Below, one piece after another: positions 33,935-45,522 of a stretch of 64,000 nucleotides of DNA (the first letter of the stretch is position 1; each line of letters opens with the position of its first letter). Source of the stretch: Ramlibacter henchirensis (GTDB lineage Bacteria; Pseudomonadota; Gammaproteobacteria; Burkholderiales; Burkholderiaceae_C); NCBI RefSeq assembly GCF_004682015.1, contig NZ_SMLM01000001.1:124001-188000 (forward strand). The letters are read 5' to 3'. Below the pieces are notes generated by a model. It did no database searches. It was not told the DNA's origin and worked only from the letters and a program-made list of their open reading frames with translations. The translations under genes and the position numbers were made by a program.

Positions 33935-34396
33935 ATGACCCGCATCGGCCTCATTTCCGACACGCACAGCCTGCTGCGGCCGCCCGTGCTGGAGTTCCTG
34001 CGCGGCAGCGACCTGATCCTGCACGCCGGCGACATCTGCGATGCGAAGGTGCTGCAGGAGCTTGGCCAGATCGCACCGGTGAAGGCGGTGCGGGGCAACA
34101 ACGACTGGGGACCGTGGGCCGACCGGCTCGAGGAAGCGGAGCTCGTCACCGTCGAGGGCGTCGGCATCTTCGTCTTGCACGACCTGGCCGACCTGCCGCG
34201 GCATGCGCGCGCACGCGCCGCGCGGGTGGTCGTGTCCGGGCATTCGCACAAGCCGGTGGTGCAGGAGCGCGAGGGTGTGCTGTTCGTCAATCCGGGCAGC
34301 GCGGGGCCGCGCCGCTTCAAGCTGCCGATCGCGGCCGGCGAGCTGCACGTCGACGGCGACCATGTGAGCGCGCGCATCACCGAGTTCCCGGCCTGA
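33935..34396 (+). CDS. Metallophosphoesterase, YfcE/MJ0936 type
   Basis: A 153-residue calcineurin-like phosphoesterase. Metal-ligand motifs appear in order: ISDTHSLL (about 6-13), LHAGDICD (about 29-36), RGNND (about 51-55) and GHSHKP (about 99-104), with NPGSAGPRR after. Members are broad phosphodiesterases acting on small substrates or possibly cyclic nucleotides; the physiological substrate is unknown. ATG 33935, tail of the FKBP-ispH string. Confidence 0.92.
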   Translation: MTRIGLISDTHSLLRPPVLEFLRGSDLILHAGDICDAKVLQELGQIAPVKAVRGNNDWGPWADRLEEAELVTVEGVGIFVLHDLADLPRHARARAARVVVSGHSHKPVVQEREGVLFVNPGSAGPRRFKLPIAAGELHVDGDHVSARITEFPA

Positions 34397-34450
34397 CGGG
34401 GCGGGCGACAATCCCGGGCCATCAGCATCAGCGGATGGCAGTGAGGTCCC

Positions 34451-35383
34451 ATGGAAACCAAGTGGCTGGAAGATTTCGTGAGCCTGGCCGAGACGCGCAG
34501 CTTCAGCCGCTCCGCGCAGCTGCGCCATGTCACCCAGCCGGCTTTCTCCCGCCGCATCCAGGCGCTGGAGGCCTGGGCCGGCACCGACCTGGTGGACCGC
34601 AGCTCCTATCCCACGCGGCTCACGCCCGCCGGCGAAACGCTCTACACGCAATCGCTCGAGATGCTGCAGGCGCTGCAAAGCACGCGCGCCATGCTGCGCG
34701 GCCACTCGGCCGCGGGGCAGGACGTCATCGAGTTCGCCGTACCGCACACGCTGGCCTTCACCTTCTTCCCGGCTTGGGTGTCCTCGTTGCGCGAGAAGTT
34801 CGGGCCGATCAAGAGCCGCCTGATCGCACTGAACGTCCATGACGCGGTGATGCGCCTGGTCGAAGGCGGCTGCGACGTGCTGATCGCCTACCACCACGCC
34901 TCGCAGCCCTTGCAGCTGGACGCCGAGCGCTACGAGATGGTCACGCTCGGGCAGGAAGTGCTGGCCCCGTACTGCAAGGCGGATGCCGACGGCGAGCCGC
35001 TCTTCAAGCTGCCCGGCCGCGCGAACCAGCCCTTGCCCTATCTCGGCTACGCGCCGGGGGCGTACCTGGGGCGGGTGACCGACCTCATCCTCAAGCAGTC
35101 GGCCATGGCCATCCACCTCGACCGCGTCTACGAGACGGACATGGCCGAGGGCCTGAAGGTGATGGCGCTCGAAGGCCACGGCGTCGCCTTCCTTCCGCAC
35201 AGCGCGGTGAAGAAGGAACTGCGCTCGCGGCGGCTGGTGCCTGCGGCGCCGCCGGGCATGGCCGGCATGGAGCTCGCGATGGACATCCGCGCGTACCGCG
35301 AGAAGCCATCCGGTCGCGATGCTCCCAAGAGCACGGCCCAGGCCTTGTGGGCCTACCTCGTCGGGCAAGCGACTGCGTCCTGA
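34451..35383 (+). CDS. LysR-family transcriptional regulator
   Basis: A 310-residue LysR protein. The winged HTH is residues about 3-62 (LEDFVSLAETRSFSRSAQLRHVTQPAFSRRIQALE, split), followed by the linker helix and a periplasmic-binding-protein-like effector domain (about 90-300). The start at ATG 34451 matches the family. The next gene downstream, aspA, is on the same strand 125 bp away, so control of the aspA-glt block is possible; LysR regulators more often face a divergent target, and none is here. Confidence 0.93.
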   Translation: METKWLEDFVSLAETRSFSRSAQLRHVTQPAFSRRIQALEAWAGTDLVDRSSYPTRLTPAGETLYTQSLEMLQALQSTRAMLRGHSAAGQDVIEFAVPHTLAFTFFPAWVSSLREKFGPIKSRLIALNVHDAVMRLVEGGCDVLIAYHHASQPLQLDAERYEMVTLGQEVLAPYCKADADGEPLFKLPGRANQPLPYLGYAPGAYLGRVTDLILKQSAMAIHLDRVYETDMAEGLKVMALEGHGVAFLPHSAVKKELRSRRLVPAAPPGMAGMELAMDIRAYREKPSGRDAPKSTAQALWAYLVGQATAS

Positions 35384-35508
35384 TGGGCTGGCGGGCCGCA
35401 TCGGGCGGTGGTCATGAGCAATTTGCATAACCCGGCTCCCAAACAGCATTGGCGGCGGCCGGAAGCGCTGACTAAAGTTCGCGCCACTGAACCAACCACC
35501 TCCACCAC

Positions 35509-36936
<1,428 letters not shown>

Positions 36937-37055
36937 AGCCTGCTTTTGAGAACGACCCGACGGTGGCTTCGAAGGACATACAGGGTAATCCCCGAACGCC
37001 GAGTCTCTAGAATTTCGTTTTCACTTCACCCTCGTTCCCCTTTCAGGAGATTTGC

Positions 37056-37955
37056 ATGAAGAAGGTCCTCTTGGCCGCCGCCATCGCCGCCGCCGCTTCC
37101 GGCGCCGCGTTCGCGCAGGCGAACGACACCATCGCCAAGGCCAAGTCCTCCGGCGTGGTCACCATGGGCGTGCGCGAGTCCTCCGGCGCCCTGTCGTACA
37201 CGCTGGGCGACGGCAAGTTCGCCGGCTTCCATGTGGAGATCTGCCAGCGCATCCTGGCCGAGCTGGAGAAGCAGGCCGGCAAGAAGCTGGAGGTGAAGTA
37301 CCAGGCCGTCACCTCGCAGAACCGTATCCCGCTGGTGCAGAACGGCACGGTGGACATCGAGTGCGGCTCCACCACCAACAATGCCGCGCGCCAGAAGGAC
37401 GTCTCGTTCCTGAACACCACCTACGTCGAGGAGGTCAAGGTCGCGGTCAAGGCCAACTCCGGCATCGACACCATCGCCAAGCTCAATGGCAAGACGGTGG
37501 CCACCACCACCGGCACCACCTCGGTGCAGCACCTGCGCAAGCACGAGCGCGCCGCCAGCCTGGACTTCAAGGAAGTCTTCGGCAAGGACCACGCCGACAG
37601 CTTCCTGCTGCTCGAGTCCGGCCGTGCCGACGCCTTCGTGATGGACGGCTCCATCCTGGCGGGCAACATCGCCAACTCGCGCAATCCGGGCGACTTCAAG
37701 CTGCTCGGCGAAGTGCTCAACGTCGAGCCCATCGCCATCATGGTCCGCAAGGACGACGCGGCCCTGAAGAAGCTGGGCAACGACGTCATCGCCGGCCTGG
37801 TGAAGTCCGGCGAGATGAACAAGCTGTGGGACAAGTGGTTCCTGCAGCCGATCCCGCCGAAGAACATCAAGATCGGCCTGGCTCTGTCCGAGAACACGAA
37901 ACAGGCGTGGGCCAGCCCGAACGACAAGCCGATGGAAGAGTACGCGAAGAAGTAA
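37056..37955 (+). CDS. gltI: Glutamate/aspartate ABC transporter substrate-binding protein
   Basis: A 299-residue periplasmic receptor with signal peptide residues 1-21 (cleavage after AFA). GVRESSGALSYTLGDGKFAGFHVEICQRI (split over about 31-59) and NRIPLVQNGTVDIECGSTTNNAARQKDVSF are typical of GltI/DEBP, including the ligand-contacting residues of TNNAAR. It starts at ATG 37056 with CAGGAGA upstream. Its stop is followed by an intrinsic terminator (37976-38014) before the permease genes, giving higher expression of the receptor. Confidence 0.94.
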   Translation: MKKVLLAAAIAAAASGAAFAQANDTIAKAKSSGVVTMGVRESSGALSYTLGDGKFAGFHVEICQRILAELEKQAGKKLEVKYQAVTSQNRIPLVQNGTVDIECGSTTNNAARQKDVSFLNTTYVEEVKVAVKANSGIDTIAKLNGKTVATTTGTTSVQHLRKHERAASLDFKEVFGKDHADSFLLLESGRADAFVMDGSILAGNIANSRNPGDFKLLGEVLNVEPIAIMVRKDDAALKKLGNDVIAGLVKSGEMNKLWDKWFLQPIPPKNIKIGLALSENTKQAWASPNDKPMEEYAKK

Positions 37956-37975
37956 TTCGCGGCTGCCCCCCGAAG

Positions 37976-38014
37976 GACCCCTGTCCGAGCGCGTTGGGCA
38001 GGGGTCTTGCTTTT
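37976..38014 (+). terminator. Attenuator-type terminator between gltI and gltJ
   Basis: GACCCCTG (37976-37983) and CAGGGGTC (37999-38006) form a perfect 8-bp stem with a 15-base loop, followed by TTGCTTTT. It lies 20 bases after the gltI stop. Partial termination here would give the usual excess of receptor over membrane subunits. Confidence 0.75.
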
Positions 38015-38067
38015 GAAGGGGGCGACCGTGAAGATGCAAAGAAGAGCAAGACGGAGAGGAGAAGCGC

Positions 38068-38823
38068 ATGGCCTGGAACTGGCAGGTCTTCTGCAGGGAA
38101 ACCACCTCCGGTGAGACGGTGGTCGGTTGCTTCGGCAGGGGCGGCGACGAGACGTACCTGAACTGGATCGTCACGGCCTGGGGCTGGACCCTGTTCGTGG
38201 CGCTTTGCGCGCTGGTGGTGGCGCTGGTCAGCGGGCTGATCATCGGCACCATCCGCACGCTGCCCAACAGTCCGTGGCTGGTGCGGCTGGGCAATGCATG
38301 GGTGGAGCTGTTCCGCAACATCCCGCTGCTGGTGCAGATCTTCCTCTGGTACTTCGTCATCCCGGGCATCTTCCCGGCGATGAAAGGCGTGCCCTCGGTG
38401 GTGCTGGTGATCATGGCGCTGGGCCTGTTCACGTCGGCCCGGGTCGCCGAGCAGGTGCGCGCGGGCATCCAGTCACTGCCCCGGGGGCAGCGCTATGCCG
38501 GCATGGCGCTGGGGCTCACGACGGGGCAGACGTACCGCTTCGTGCTGCTGCCGATGGCCCTGCGCATCGTCATCCCGCCGCTCACCAGCGAGTCGATGAA
38601 CATCGTCAAGAACTCGTCGGTGGCCTTCGCGGTGTCCATCGCGGAACTGACGTTCTTCGCGCGCCAGTCGGGCGAGGAGACGTCCGCGCCCGTCGAGATG
38701 TACCTGGCCGCGACGGTGCTCTACGCGATCTCGGCGTTCGCCATCAACCGGGTGATGGGCGTGATCGAGAAGAGGACCCGCGTGCCCGGCTTCGTCGCCG
38801 CCGGCGGCATGGGAGGGCACTGA
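38068..38823 (+). CDS. gltJ: Glutamate/aspartate ABC transporter permease GltJ
   Basis: A 251-residue HisM/GltJ-type permease. Five hydrophobic segments with N-terminal NWIVTAWGWTLFVALCALVVALVSG (split over about 30-56); the ABC-contact loop is EQVRAGIQSLPRGQRYAGMALGLT (about 131-153, EAA-like). It pairs with GltK (next gene, 1 base away), as in E. coli. The upstream spacer holds a stem-loop terminator. ATG 38068 with AGAGGAGAAG upstream. Confidence 0.94.
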   Translation: MAWNWQVFCRETTSGETVVGCFGRGGDETYLNWIVTAWGWTLFVALCALVVALVSGLIIGTIRTLPNSPWLVRLGNAWVELFRNIPLLVQIFLWYFVIPGIFPAMKGVPSVVLVIMALGLFTSARVAEQVRAGIQSLPRGQRYAGMALGLTTGQTYRFVLLPMALRIVIPPLTSESMNIVKNSSVAFAVSIAELTFFARQSGEETSAPVEMYLAATVLYAISAFAINRVMGVIEKRTRVPGFVAAGGMGGH

Positions 38824-38824
38824 A

Positions 38825-39496
38825 ATGCTCGGCAGCCTCGACCTGTCCTTCTTCAGCTGGGACCTGCTGGCGCCCTTCGTCATCAAGGGCTTCATCTTCA
38901 GCATCTGGCTGACTGTGGTGGCCACCGTCGGCGGCATCGTCTTCGGAACCATCCTGGCGCTGATGCGCCTGTCGGGCGTCAAGCTGCTGGAGATCCCGTC
39001 GGCCGCCTACGTCAACACGATGCGCTCCATCCCGCTGGTGATGGTGCTGCTGTGGTTCTTCCTGCTGATTCCGTTTGCGATCGGGCGGCCCATAGGCGCC
39101 GAGATGTCGGCCGTGATCACCTTCATCGCGTTCGAGGCGGCGTACTTCTCGGAGATCGTGCGCGCCGGCATCCAGTCGATCCCGCGCGGGCAGGTCAACG
39201 CCGGCTACGCGCTGGGCATGACATACGGGCAGAACATGAAGCTGATCATCCTGCCGCAGGCCTTCCGCAACATGCTGCCGGTGTTCCTGACGCAGACCAT
39301 CATCCTGTTCCAGGACACCTCGCTCGTCTACGCCATCGGCGCCTACGACATGCTCAAGGGCTTCGAGACCGCGGGCAAGAACCTGGGCCGCCCCATCGAG
39401 GCCTACCTGCTGGCCGCCGTGCTGTACTTCTTCATGTGCCTGGCTCTCTCGAAGGTCGTTCGAGCGGTCCAGAACAGGGTGCAGATCATCCGCTGA
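38825..39496 (+). CDS. gltK: Glutamate/aspartate ABC transporter permease GltK
   Basis: A 223-residue partner permease with five membrane segments and the EAA loop EIVRAGIQSIPRGQVNAGYALGMT (about 113-136). Starts one base after the GltJ stop region (ATG 38825), so the two are translationally coupled. Together they form the heterodimeric membrane channel of the aspartate/glutamate importer. Confidence 0.94.
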   Translation: MLGSLDLSFFSWDLLAPFVIKGFIFSIWLTVVATVGGIVFGTILALMRLSGVKLLEIPSAAYVNTMRSIPLVMVLLWFFLLIPFAIGRPIGAEMSAVITFIAFEAAYFSEIVRAGIQSIPRGQVNAGYALGMTYGQNMKLIILPQAFRNMLPVFLTQTIILFQDTSLVYAIGAYDMLKGFETAGKNLGRPIEAYLLAAVLYFFMCLALSKVVRAVQNRVQIIR

Positions 39497-39514
39497 ACGA
39501 ACAACGAGGGACCC

Positions 39515-40279
39515 ATGGACACAGCGAAGAACGACAGACCGATGATCGAGATCGACAACATCTCCAAGTGGTACGGCCCCGTGCAGGTGCTGCAGGACTG
39601 CTCGGTCCGCATCAACAAGGGCGACGTGGTGGTGGTCTGCGGCCCTTCGGGCTCGGGCAAGTCCACGCTGATCAAGGCGGTCAACGGGCTGGAGCCGGTG
39701 CAGAAGGGCCGCATCTTCGTCGACGGCATCCAGGTCAACGAACCCAGGACCGACCTGCCCAAGCTGCGCAGCCGGGTGGGCATGGTGTTCCAGCACTTCG
39801 AGCTGTTCCCGCACCTGTCGGTGACGGAGAACCTCACGCTGGCGCAGATGAAGGTGCTCGGCCGAAACACCGAGGAGGCCCGCAAGCGCGGCCTGAAGAT
39901 GCTCGACCGCGTGGGCCTGATGGCGCACAAGGACAAGTTCCCCGGCCAGCTGTCGGGCGGCCAGCAGCAGCGCGTGGCGATCGCGCGTGCGCTGTCGATG
40001 GACCCCATCGTGATGCTGTTCGACGAGCCCACCTCCGCGCTCGACCCGGAGATGGTGGGCGAGGTGCTGGACGTCATGGTCACGCTCGCCAAGGAAGGCA
40101 TGACCATGATGGTGGTCACGCACGAGATGGGCTTCGCGCGCAAGGTTGCCAACCGCGTGATCTTCATCGACGTCGGCGGCCGCATCCTGGAGGACTGCAG
40201 CAAGGACGATTTCTTCGGGAATCCGGAGGCGCGGCAGGCGCGGACCAAAGACTTCCTGAACAAGATCCTCAGCCACTAG
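39515..40279 (+). CDS. gltL: Glutamate/aspartate ABC transporter ATP-binding protein
   Basis: A 254-residue ATPase. Walker [10 protein letters not shown] at about residues 45-53, signature LSGGQQQR (about 147-154), Walker [14 protein letters not shown] (about 166-178) and H-loop [12 protein letters not shown]. It belongs to the polar-amino-acid (PAAT) ATPase class. ATG 39515, 18 bases after gltK. Drives uptake of acidic amino acids, the substrate of the aspartase encoded upstream. Confidence 0.95.
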   Translation: MDTAKNDRPMIEIDNISKWYGPVQVLQDCSVRINKGDVVVVCGPSGSGKSTLIKAVNGLEPVQKGRIFVDGIQVNEPRTDLPKLRSRVGMVFQHFELFPHLSVTENLTLAQMKVLGRNTEEARKRGLKMLDRVGLMAHKDKFPGQLSGGQQQRVAIARALSMDPIVMLFDEPTSALDPEMVGEVLDVMVTLAKEGMTMMVVTHEMGFARKVANRVIFIDVGGRILEDCSKDDFFGNPEARQARTKDFLNKILSH

Positions 40280-40339
40280 TTCACGACCGCAGGTCGAGCC
40301 GCCTGCGCGCAATAACATGCAGCGCAGACACCCTTTGAC

Positions 40340-40365
40340 GATGGAGCCGGCTTTGCCGGTCCATC
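40340..40365. terminator. Hairpin between convergent gltL and aldehyde dehydrogenase genes
   Basis: GATGGA-CCGGC type arms pair around a TTT/AAA loop with one bulged base, giving an 11-bp stem. It overlaps the stop codon of the minus-strand aldehyde dehydrogenase gene. No clear T-run on either side, so its termination strength is uncertain. Confidence 0.45.
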
Positions 40366-41818
40366 AAAACGGATAGTGCCGCGGCTGCGTCTGCATCGTG
40401 ATCCAGCGCAGCTCGGTGAACTCCGCGACTCCCGCTCGCCCGCCGAACCTTCCCATCCCGCTGCCCTTCACGCCACCGAACGGCATCTGCGCCTCGTCGT
40501 GCACCGTGGGTGCATTGACGTGGCAAATCCCCGAGTCGATGCGTCGCGCGACGTTGAACGCGCGCGCCAGGTCGCGCCCGAACACCGCCGCCGACAAGCC
40601 GTACTCGTTGTCGTTCGCGCAGGCGATCGCTTCCTCCACGCCGCGCACGCGCACGATCGGCTTGACCGGTCCGAAGCTTTCCTCGTGATAGATGCGCATC
40701 TGCGGCGTCACGTGGTCCAGCACCGTGGCGGGCATCAGGGTGCTGTCGGCCTTGCCGCCGCACAGGAGCTTGGCGCCCTTGGACAAGGCGTCGTCCAGCA
40801 GCGCGTTGCAGTGCTCCACAGTGCTCATGCCGATGACGCTGCCCAGCACCACCGGCTCGGGCTTGCGCGGATCGCCGACCGGCAGCGACCTGGCCTTGGC
40901 CGCGAACTTGCGGACGAAATCGTCGGCCACTTTCTCGTCGACGATGATGCGTTCCGTGCTCATGCAGATCTGGCCACTGTTGGCGAAGCAGCCGAAGGCG
41001 GCCGCGTTGACCGCGTCGTCCAGGTCGGCGTCGTCCAGGATCACCAGCGGCGCCTTGCCGCCCAGCTCCAGCACCGCGGGCTTGAGGTACTTGGCACAGG
41101 TCTGCGCGATCAGCCTGCCGACGCGGGTCGACCCTGTGAAGTTGACGCGGCGCACCGCCGGGTGCGACACCATGGCTTCGACCACCATGCCGGCCTCGTG
41201 CGGCGCGTTGGTGATGTAGTTGACGACCCCCGCGGGAAACCCGGCCTCGATGAACGATTCGACGATCAGCTGGTGCGTGCGCGGGCAGTTCTCGCTGCCC
41301 TTGAGGATGACCGTGTTGCCGCAGGCCAGCGGCGTCGCGATGGCGCGCACACCCAGGATGATGGGCGCGTTCCAGGGCGCGATCCCCAGCACCACCCCGG
41401 CCGGCTGCCGCACGCCCATCGCCAGCGAACCGGGCACGTCCGAGGGGATCACCTCGCCGGAGATCTGCGTGGTCAGCGAAGCCGCCTCGCGGATCATGCC
41501 GGCGGCCAGCATCACGTTGAAGCCCGCCCACATGCCCGTGGCGCCGGTCTCGGCGGCCACGGCTTCCACGAACTGCGGCAGCTTGGCTTCCAGCTTCTCC
41601 GCCGCCTTGAGCAGCAGGCCGCGCCGTTCGCTCGGGCCGGTCTCGCTCCAGGTGCGGAAGGCTTCGGCCGCGGCATCCGCCGCCATCTTCGCGTCGGCGG
41701 CGGACGCGGCGGGCGCGCGCGTGGCGACGGTGCCGTCGAGCGGATTGCGGCGCTCGAACGTCGCATTCTTCTCGGCGGTGACTTTCAAGCCGTTGATCAG
41801 CATGGAGAGGTCGGACAT
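40364..41818 (-). CDS. Aldehyde dehydrogenase (vanillin/aromatic aldehyde type)
   Basis: A 484-residue NAD(P)-dependent aldehyde dehydrogenase oxidising an aldehyde to its acid. The catalytic glutamate sits in LELGGKAP and the nucleophilic cysteine in NSGQICMS (about residue 286-289); NFTGSTRVGRLIA is the cofactor loop. Sequence flavour (VVLGIAPWNAPIILGVRAIA, HEESFGPVKPIVRV) is that of the benzaldehyde/vanillin/salicylaldehyde group. AAGGAGCACCGCC precedes ATG 41818. The 23-bp gap after livF puts it in the liv-type operon, suggesting a degraded imported compound. Confidence 0.93.
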   Translation of the reverse strand: MSDLSMLINGLKVTAEKNATFERRNPLDGTVATRAPAASAADAKMAADAAAEAFRTWSETGPSERRGLLLKAAEKLEAKLPQFVEAVAAETGATGMWAGFNVMLAAGMIREAASLTTQISGEVIPSDVPGSLAMGVRQPAGVVLGIAPWNAPIILGVRAIATPLACGNTVILKGSENCPRTHQLIVESFIEAGFPAGVVNYITNAPHEAGMVVEAMVSHPAVRRVNFTGSTRVGRLIAQTCAKYLKPAVLELGGKAPLVILDDADLDDAVNAAAFGCFANSGQICMSTERIIVDEKVADDFVRKFAAKARSLPVGDPRKPEPVVLGSVIGMSTVEHCNALLDDALSKGAKLLCGGKADSTLMPATVLDHVTPQMRIYHEESFGPVKPIVRVRGVEEAIACANDNEYGLSAAVFGRDLARAFNVARRIDSGICHVNAPTVHDEAQMPFGGVKGSGMGRFGGRAGVAEFTELRWITMQTQPRHYPF

Positions 41819-41841
41819 GGCGGTGCTCCTTGGGGCAAGGT

Positions 41842-42701
41842 TCAGGAAATGCGTTCGGGCCGGGCTTGTCGAGGCGCTTCGACAGGCTCCGGGCGAGCGG
41901 CGTTGGGATCTCGAACCGCGTCTCGAGCGGCCCGTGCCGCGGTGGTGGTCTCGCTGCTCTGCGCGCCGAGGTAGGTTTCGCGGATCACCGTGGAGCGGGC
42001 GAGCAGCTTCGCCGGCCCGCTGGCGACCAGCGTACCGCGCTCCAGCACGTAGCCGCGGTCGGCGACGGCGAGGGCTTTCTTGACGTTCTGCTCGACCATC
42101 AGCACCGTCGTGCCGCTGTCGGCGATGCGCCGCGCGATCGCCAGCAGTTCGTCGACCATGCGCGGCGCCAGCCCGAGCGACGGTTCATCGAGCATCAGCA
42201 ACCGCGGCGAGCTGACCATTGCGCGCGCCACGGCGACCATCTGCTGTTCGCCGCCGCTCATGGTGCCGGCCAGCTGGCCCGAGCGTTCGCGCAGCTTCGG
42301 GAAGTCGGCCAGCACCTGCTCGATGCGCGCGGACCGCTCGGACTTCGGGACCAGCCAGCCACCGAGCTCCAGGTTCTCCAGCACGGTGAGCTGCGGAAAC
42401 AGCTGGCGCCCTTCCGGCACCAGGACCACGCCGCCGCGCACGATCTCGTGCGTCTTCTCCGGCAGGTCGTCGCCGTCCAGCAGCACTTCGCCCTTGCGCG
42501 GGATCAGGCCGTTGAGCGCGCGCAGCAGCGTCGTCTTGCCCGCGCCGTTCGGGCCCAGGATCACCGTCAGCCCCGGCCGGGCTTCGAAGGCGAGGTCCCG
42601 CAACACGGGGAACGCGCCGTACCCGGCGGACAGGCCGCGCACCTTCAGGTGGGCACGGCGCGCGGCGGCGCCGTGCTCGAAAGCCATCTCGCGCCACCAC
42701 A

Positions 42702-42705
<4 letters not shown>
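41842..42705 (-). CDS. livF: Branched-chain-type ABC transporter ATP-binding protein LivF
   Basis: A 287-residue ATPase. Walker A GPNGAGKTT (about 54-62), signature MSGGEQQM (about 150), Walker B LLMLDEPSLGLAP and the LivF-specific VLVPEGRQLFPQLTVLENL are present. The final 20 residues (PEPVEAPRQARPERIS tail) are encoded by a REP-like palindrome at 41864-41887, not by a conserved domain. Start ATG 42705 overlaps the livG stop (ATGATG; ATG 42702 is the alternative). Confidence 0.93.
41864..41887. repeat. REP-like palindrome inside the 3' end of livF
   Basis: A 24-base near-palindrome (12-base arms, 10 of 12 pairing) centred on GGCGC, with core TTGTCGAGGCGCTTCGACA. Its translation gives the ARPEPVEAPRQARPE tail of LivF, a peptide string seen widely where this repeat family enters genes in beta- and gammaproteobacteria. 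Confidence 0.8.
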
Positions 42706-43563
<858 letters not shown>

Positions 43564-43571
<8 letters not shown>

Positions 43572-44580
43572 GGCGGCGCTCCCGGGCCCGCTGCTTGTCG
43601 CGCGCCTTGTCGCCGCTCCACTCGTAGCGGCGCTCCTTCCACCACGCCCCGGCGTCGCGCCACCAGCCGCGCAGCGTGTCCCACCGCAGCGAAGCCAGGC
43701 CGCCGGGCAGGTACAGCACCGACAGGATCAGCAGCAGGCCCAGCGTCATCATGTAGACCTGTGGCGCCTGCAGCCGCAGCGTCTCGGCCAGCAGGCTGAA
43801 GACGATGGCGGCGATCAGCGGGCCCCACAGCGTCAGCGCGCCGCCGATCAGCGCGATCAGCACGGTCTGGAACCCGATGAAGGGATTGAACACCGTGACC
43901 GGGTCGATGTAGGTCCAGCGCACCGACATGGCGGCGCCGATCGCGCCCGCGAAAGCCGCGGTCATCGCGAATCCGGCCAGCTTGACCCAGCGCGTGTTCA
44001 CGCCCAGCGTCTGCGCGCGCTGCTCGTCCGCGCCGATGCCGGCCAGCGCCAGCCCGAATCGAGTGCGGCGCACCCAGATCGAGACCGCAACGACGGACAT
44101 CGCGAGCGCCAGCACGGTGAGGTAGACCGTGTCGCGCTCGGGCACGACGGTGAGCACGCGCCCGACGGTGCCGGTGACGCTTTTCTCGAAATAGGTGACG
44201 CCGTGGCGGATCAGCTCCGTCATCCCGAACGTCAGCACGGCGAAGTAGGTGCCGCGCAGGTGAAGCACCGCCGCGCCCATCAGCACCGCGACCAGCGCGG
44301 CAAGCCCGGCGCCGAGCGCAATGGCCTGGCCCCAAGGCATTGTCTCCAGCGACAGCGCGCACGCATACGCGCCGATGCCGAAGAAGGCCGACGTCGCCAG
44401 CGACAGGTAGCGCGTGAAGCCGCAGAACAGGGCCCAGCTGGAGGACAGGGCGATGTACATCAGGCAGGTGAGCGCCAGCGAGACGATGAAATCGCTTCCC
44501 CAGTAGGGCAGGGCCAGCGCCCAGCCGGTCAGGCCGAACAGCACGAGAATGTCGCGCACGAGGAGTTGGCGACTCGTCAT
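43564..44580 (-). CDS. livM: Branched-chain-type ABC transporter permease LivM
   Basis: A 338-residue permease. About eight hydrophobic segments; LSLATSAFFGIGAYACAL is the typical early LivM segment and GADEQRAQTLGVNTRWVKLAGFAMTAAFAGAIGA (split over about 190-223) is the cytoplasmic EAA-like coupling loop. Start ATG 44580 overlaps the livH stop (ATGA). C-terminal residues about 300-338 are a charged soluble tail (WWRDAGAWWKERRYEWSG) extending the family length. Confidence 0.93.
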
Positions 44581-45470
44581 GCCTTGCGGCTCTTTCGCGT
44601 GAACAGCCCTTCGGGCCGCAGCAGCAGCACGGCGATGAAGACCGCGTACGACAGCAGCGCCTTGAGCGAGGGATTGGTGAAGTGCATGCCGAGCGCTTCC
44701 ACCACGCCGAGCAGCAGTCCGCCCGCGAGCGCGCCCGACATGCTGCCGAAGCCGCCGAGCGTGATGACGATCAGCGCGGTGACGGTGTAGGGCTCGCCCA
44801 TCGAGGGCGAGATCGTGTAGGCCATGGACAGCAGGCAGCCCGCGACGCCCGACAGCCCCAGGCCGATGCCGAACATCAGCGGATGCAGCATCCGCGTGTT
44901 GATGCCGACCAGCTGCGCGCCGACCGGCGACTGCATCAGCGCCCGCACGCCCTTGCCCAGCAGCGTCATCCGCAGCAGCACGATCATCGCGCCCGCGAAC
45001 AGCAAGGAAAGGGCGAACACCAGCAGTTTGTTGGCCGCGAACTGCGCGCCGCCGAACCGAACCGGCTCGGTGAGGAACTCGTAGCCGCGCAGGTCGCCGC
45101 CCCAGATCCAGTTGACGAAGTTCTGCACCAGGAACATCAGGCCGAAGGCGACCATCAGGCCGCGGGCCTCGAAGACATCCAGGTTCGGGGAGGTGGCCGT
45201 GAGGCGGCGAAAGCACAGGAAATGGACGGCGAGCCCGAGCGCCATGAGCAGCGCGAACGACACCGGCACCATCACCAGCGGGTGGATGCCGAAGGAGGTC
45301 TGGACCATCCAGGTCAGGTACGCGCCCACCATCAGGAACTCGCCATGGGCGATGTTCAGGATGCGCATCAGCCCGTACTGCAGGTTCAGCCCGAGGGCGA
45401 CGAGCGCGTAGATGCCGCCCGTGATCAGGCCGGAGGTGAGGAGTTCGAGCCAGGCGCCGAGGGAGATCAC
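44577..45470 (-). CDS. livH: Branched-chain-type ABC transporter permease LivH
   Basis: A permease of about 297 residues with eight membrane segments. GLITGGIYALVALGLNLQYG is the N-terminal LivH hallmark and ILNIAHGEFLMVGAYLTW the following loop. The start is uncertain: a GTG at 45509 lies upstream of a strong hairpin, so the true start is more likely the GTG at 45470, or 45482; none has a clear ribosome site. It overlaps the livM start (ATGA). Confidence 0.9.
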   Translation of the reverse strand: MISLGAWLELLTSGLITGGIYALVALGLNLQYGLMRILNIAHGEFLMVGAYLTWMVQTSFGIHPLVMVPVSFALLMALGLAVHFLCFRRLTATSPNLDVFEARGLMVAFGLMFLVQNFVNWIWGGDLRGYEFLTEPVRFGGAQFAANKLLVFALSLLFAGAMIVLLRMTLLGKGVRALMQSPVGAQLVGINTRMLHPLMFGIGLGLSGVAGCLLSMAYTISPSMGEPYTVTALIVITLGGFGSMSGALAGGLLLGVVEALGMHFTNPSLKALLSYAVFIAVLLLRPEGLFTRKSRKA

Positions 45471-45478
45471 AGAGGAAA

Positions 45479-45501
45479 ACACGCCCCGTGCCGGGGCGTG
45501 T
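45479..45501 (-). terminator. Hairpin terminator between the receptor and livH genes
   Basis: ACACGCCCCG and CGGGGCGTGT form a perfect 10-bp stem with a 3-base loop, 21 bases downstream of the receptor stop on the minus strand, followed by TTTTCC. It should partly stop transcription after the receptor gene, lowering the membrane and ATPase subunits. Confidence 0.8.
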
Positions 45502-45522
45502 CCTTGCACATGGATGAAGGGG

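Noticed and set aside
38473..38982. Minus-strand frames over gltJ and gltK
   Set aside because: Antisense shadows; permease topology and EAA loops are clear on the plus strand.
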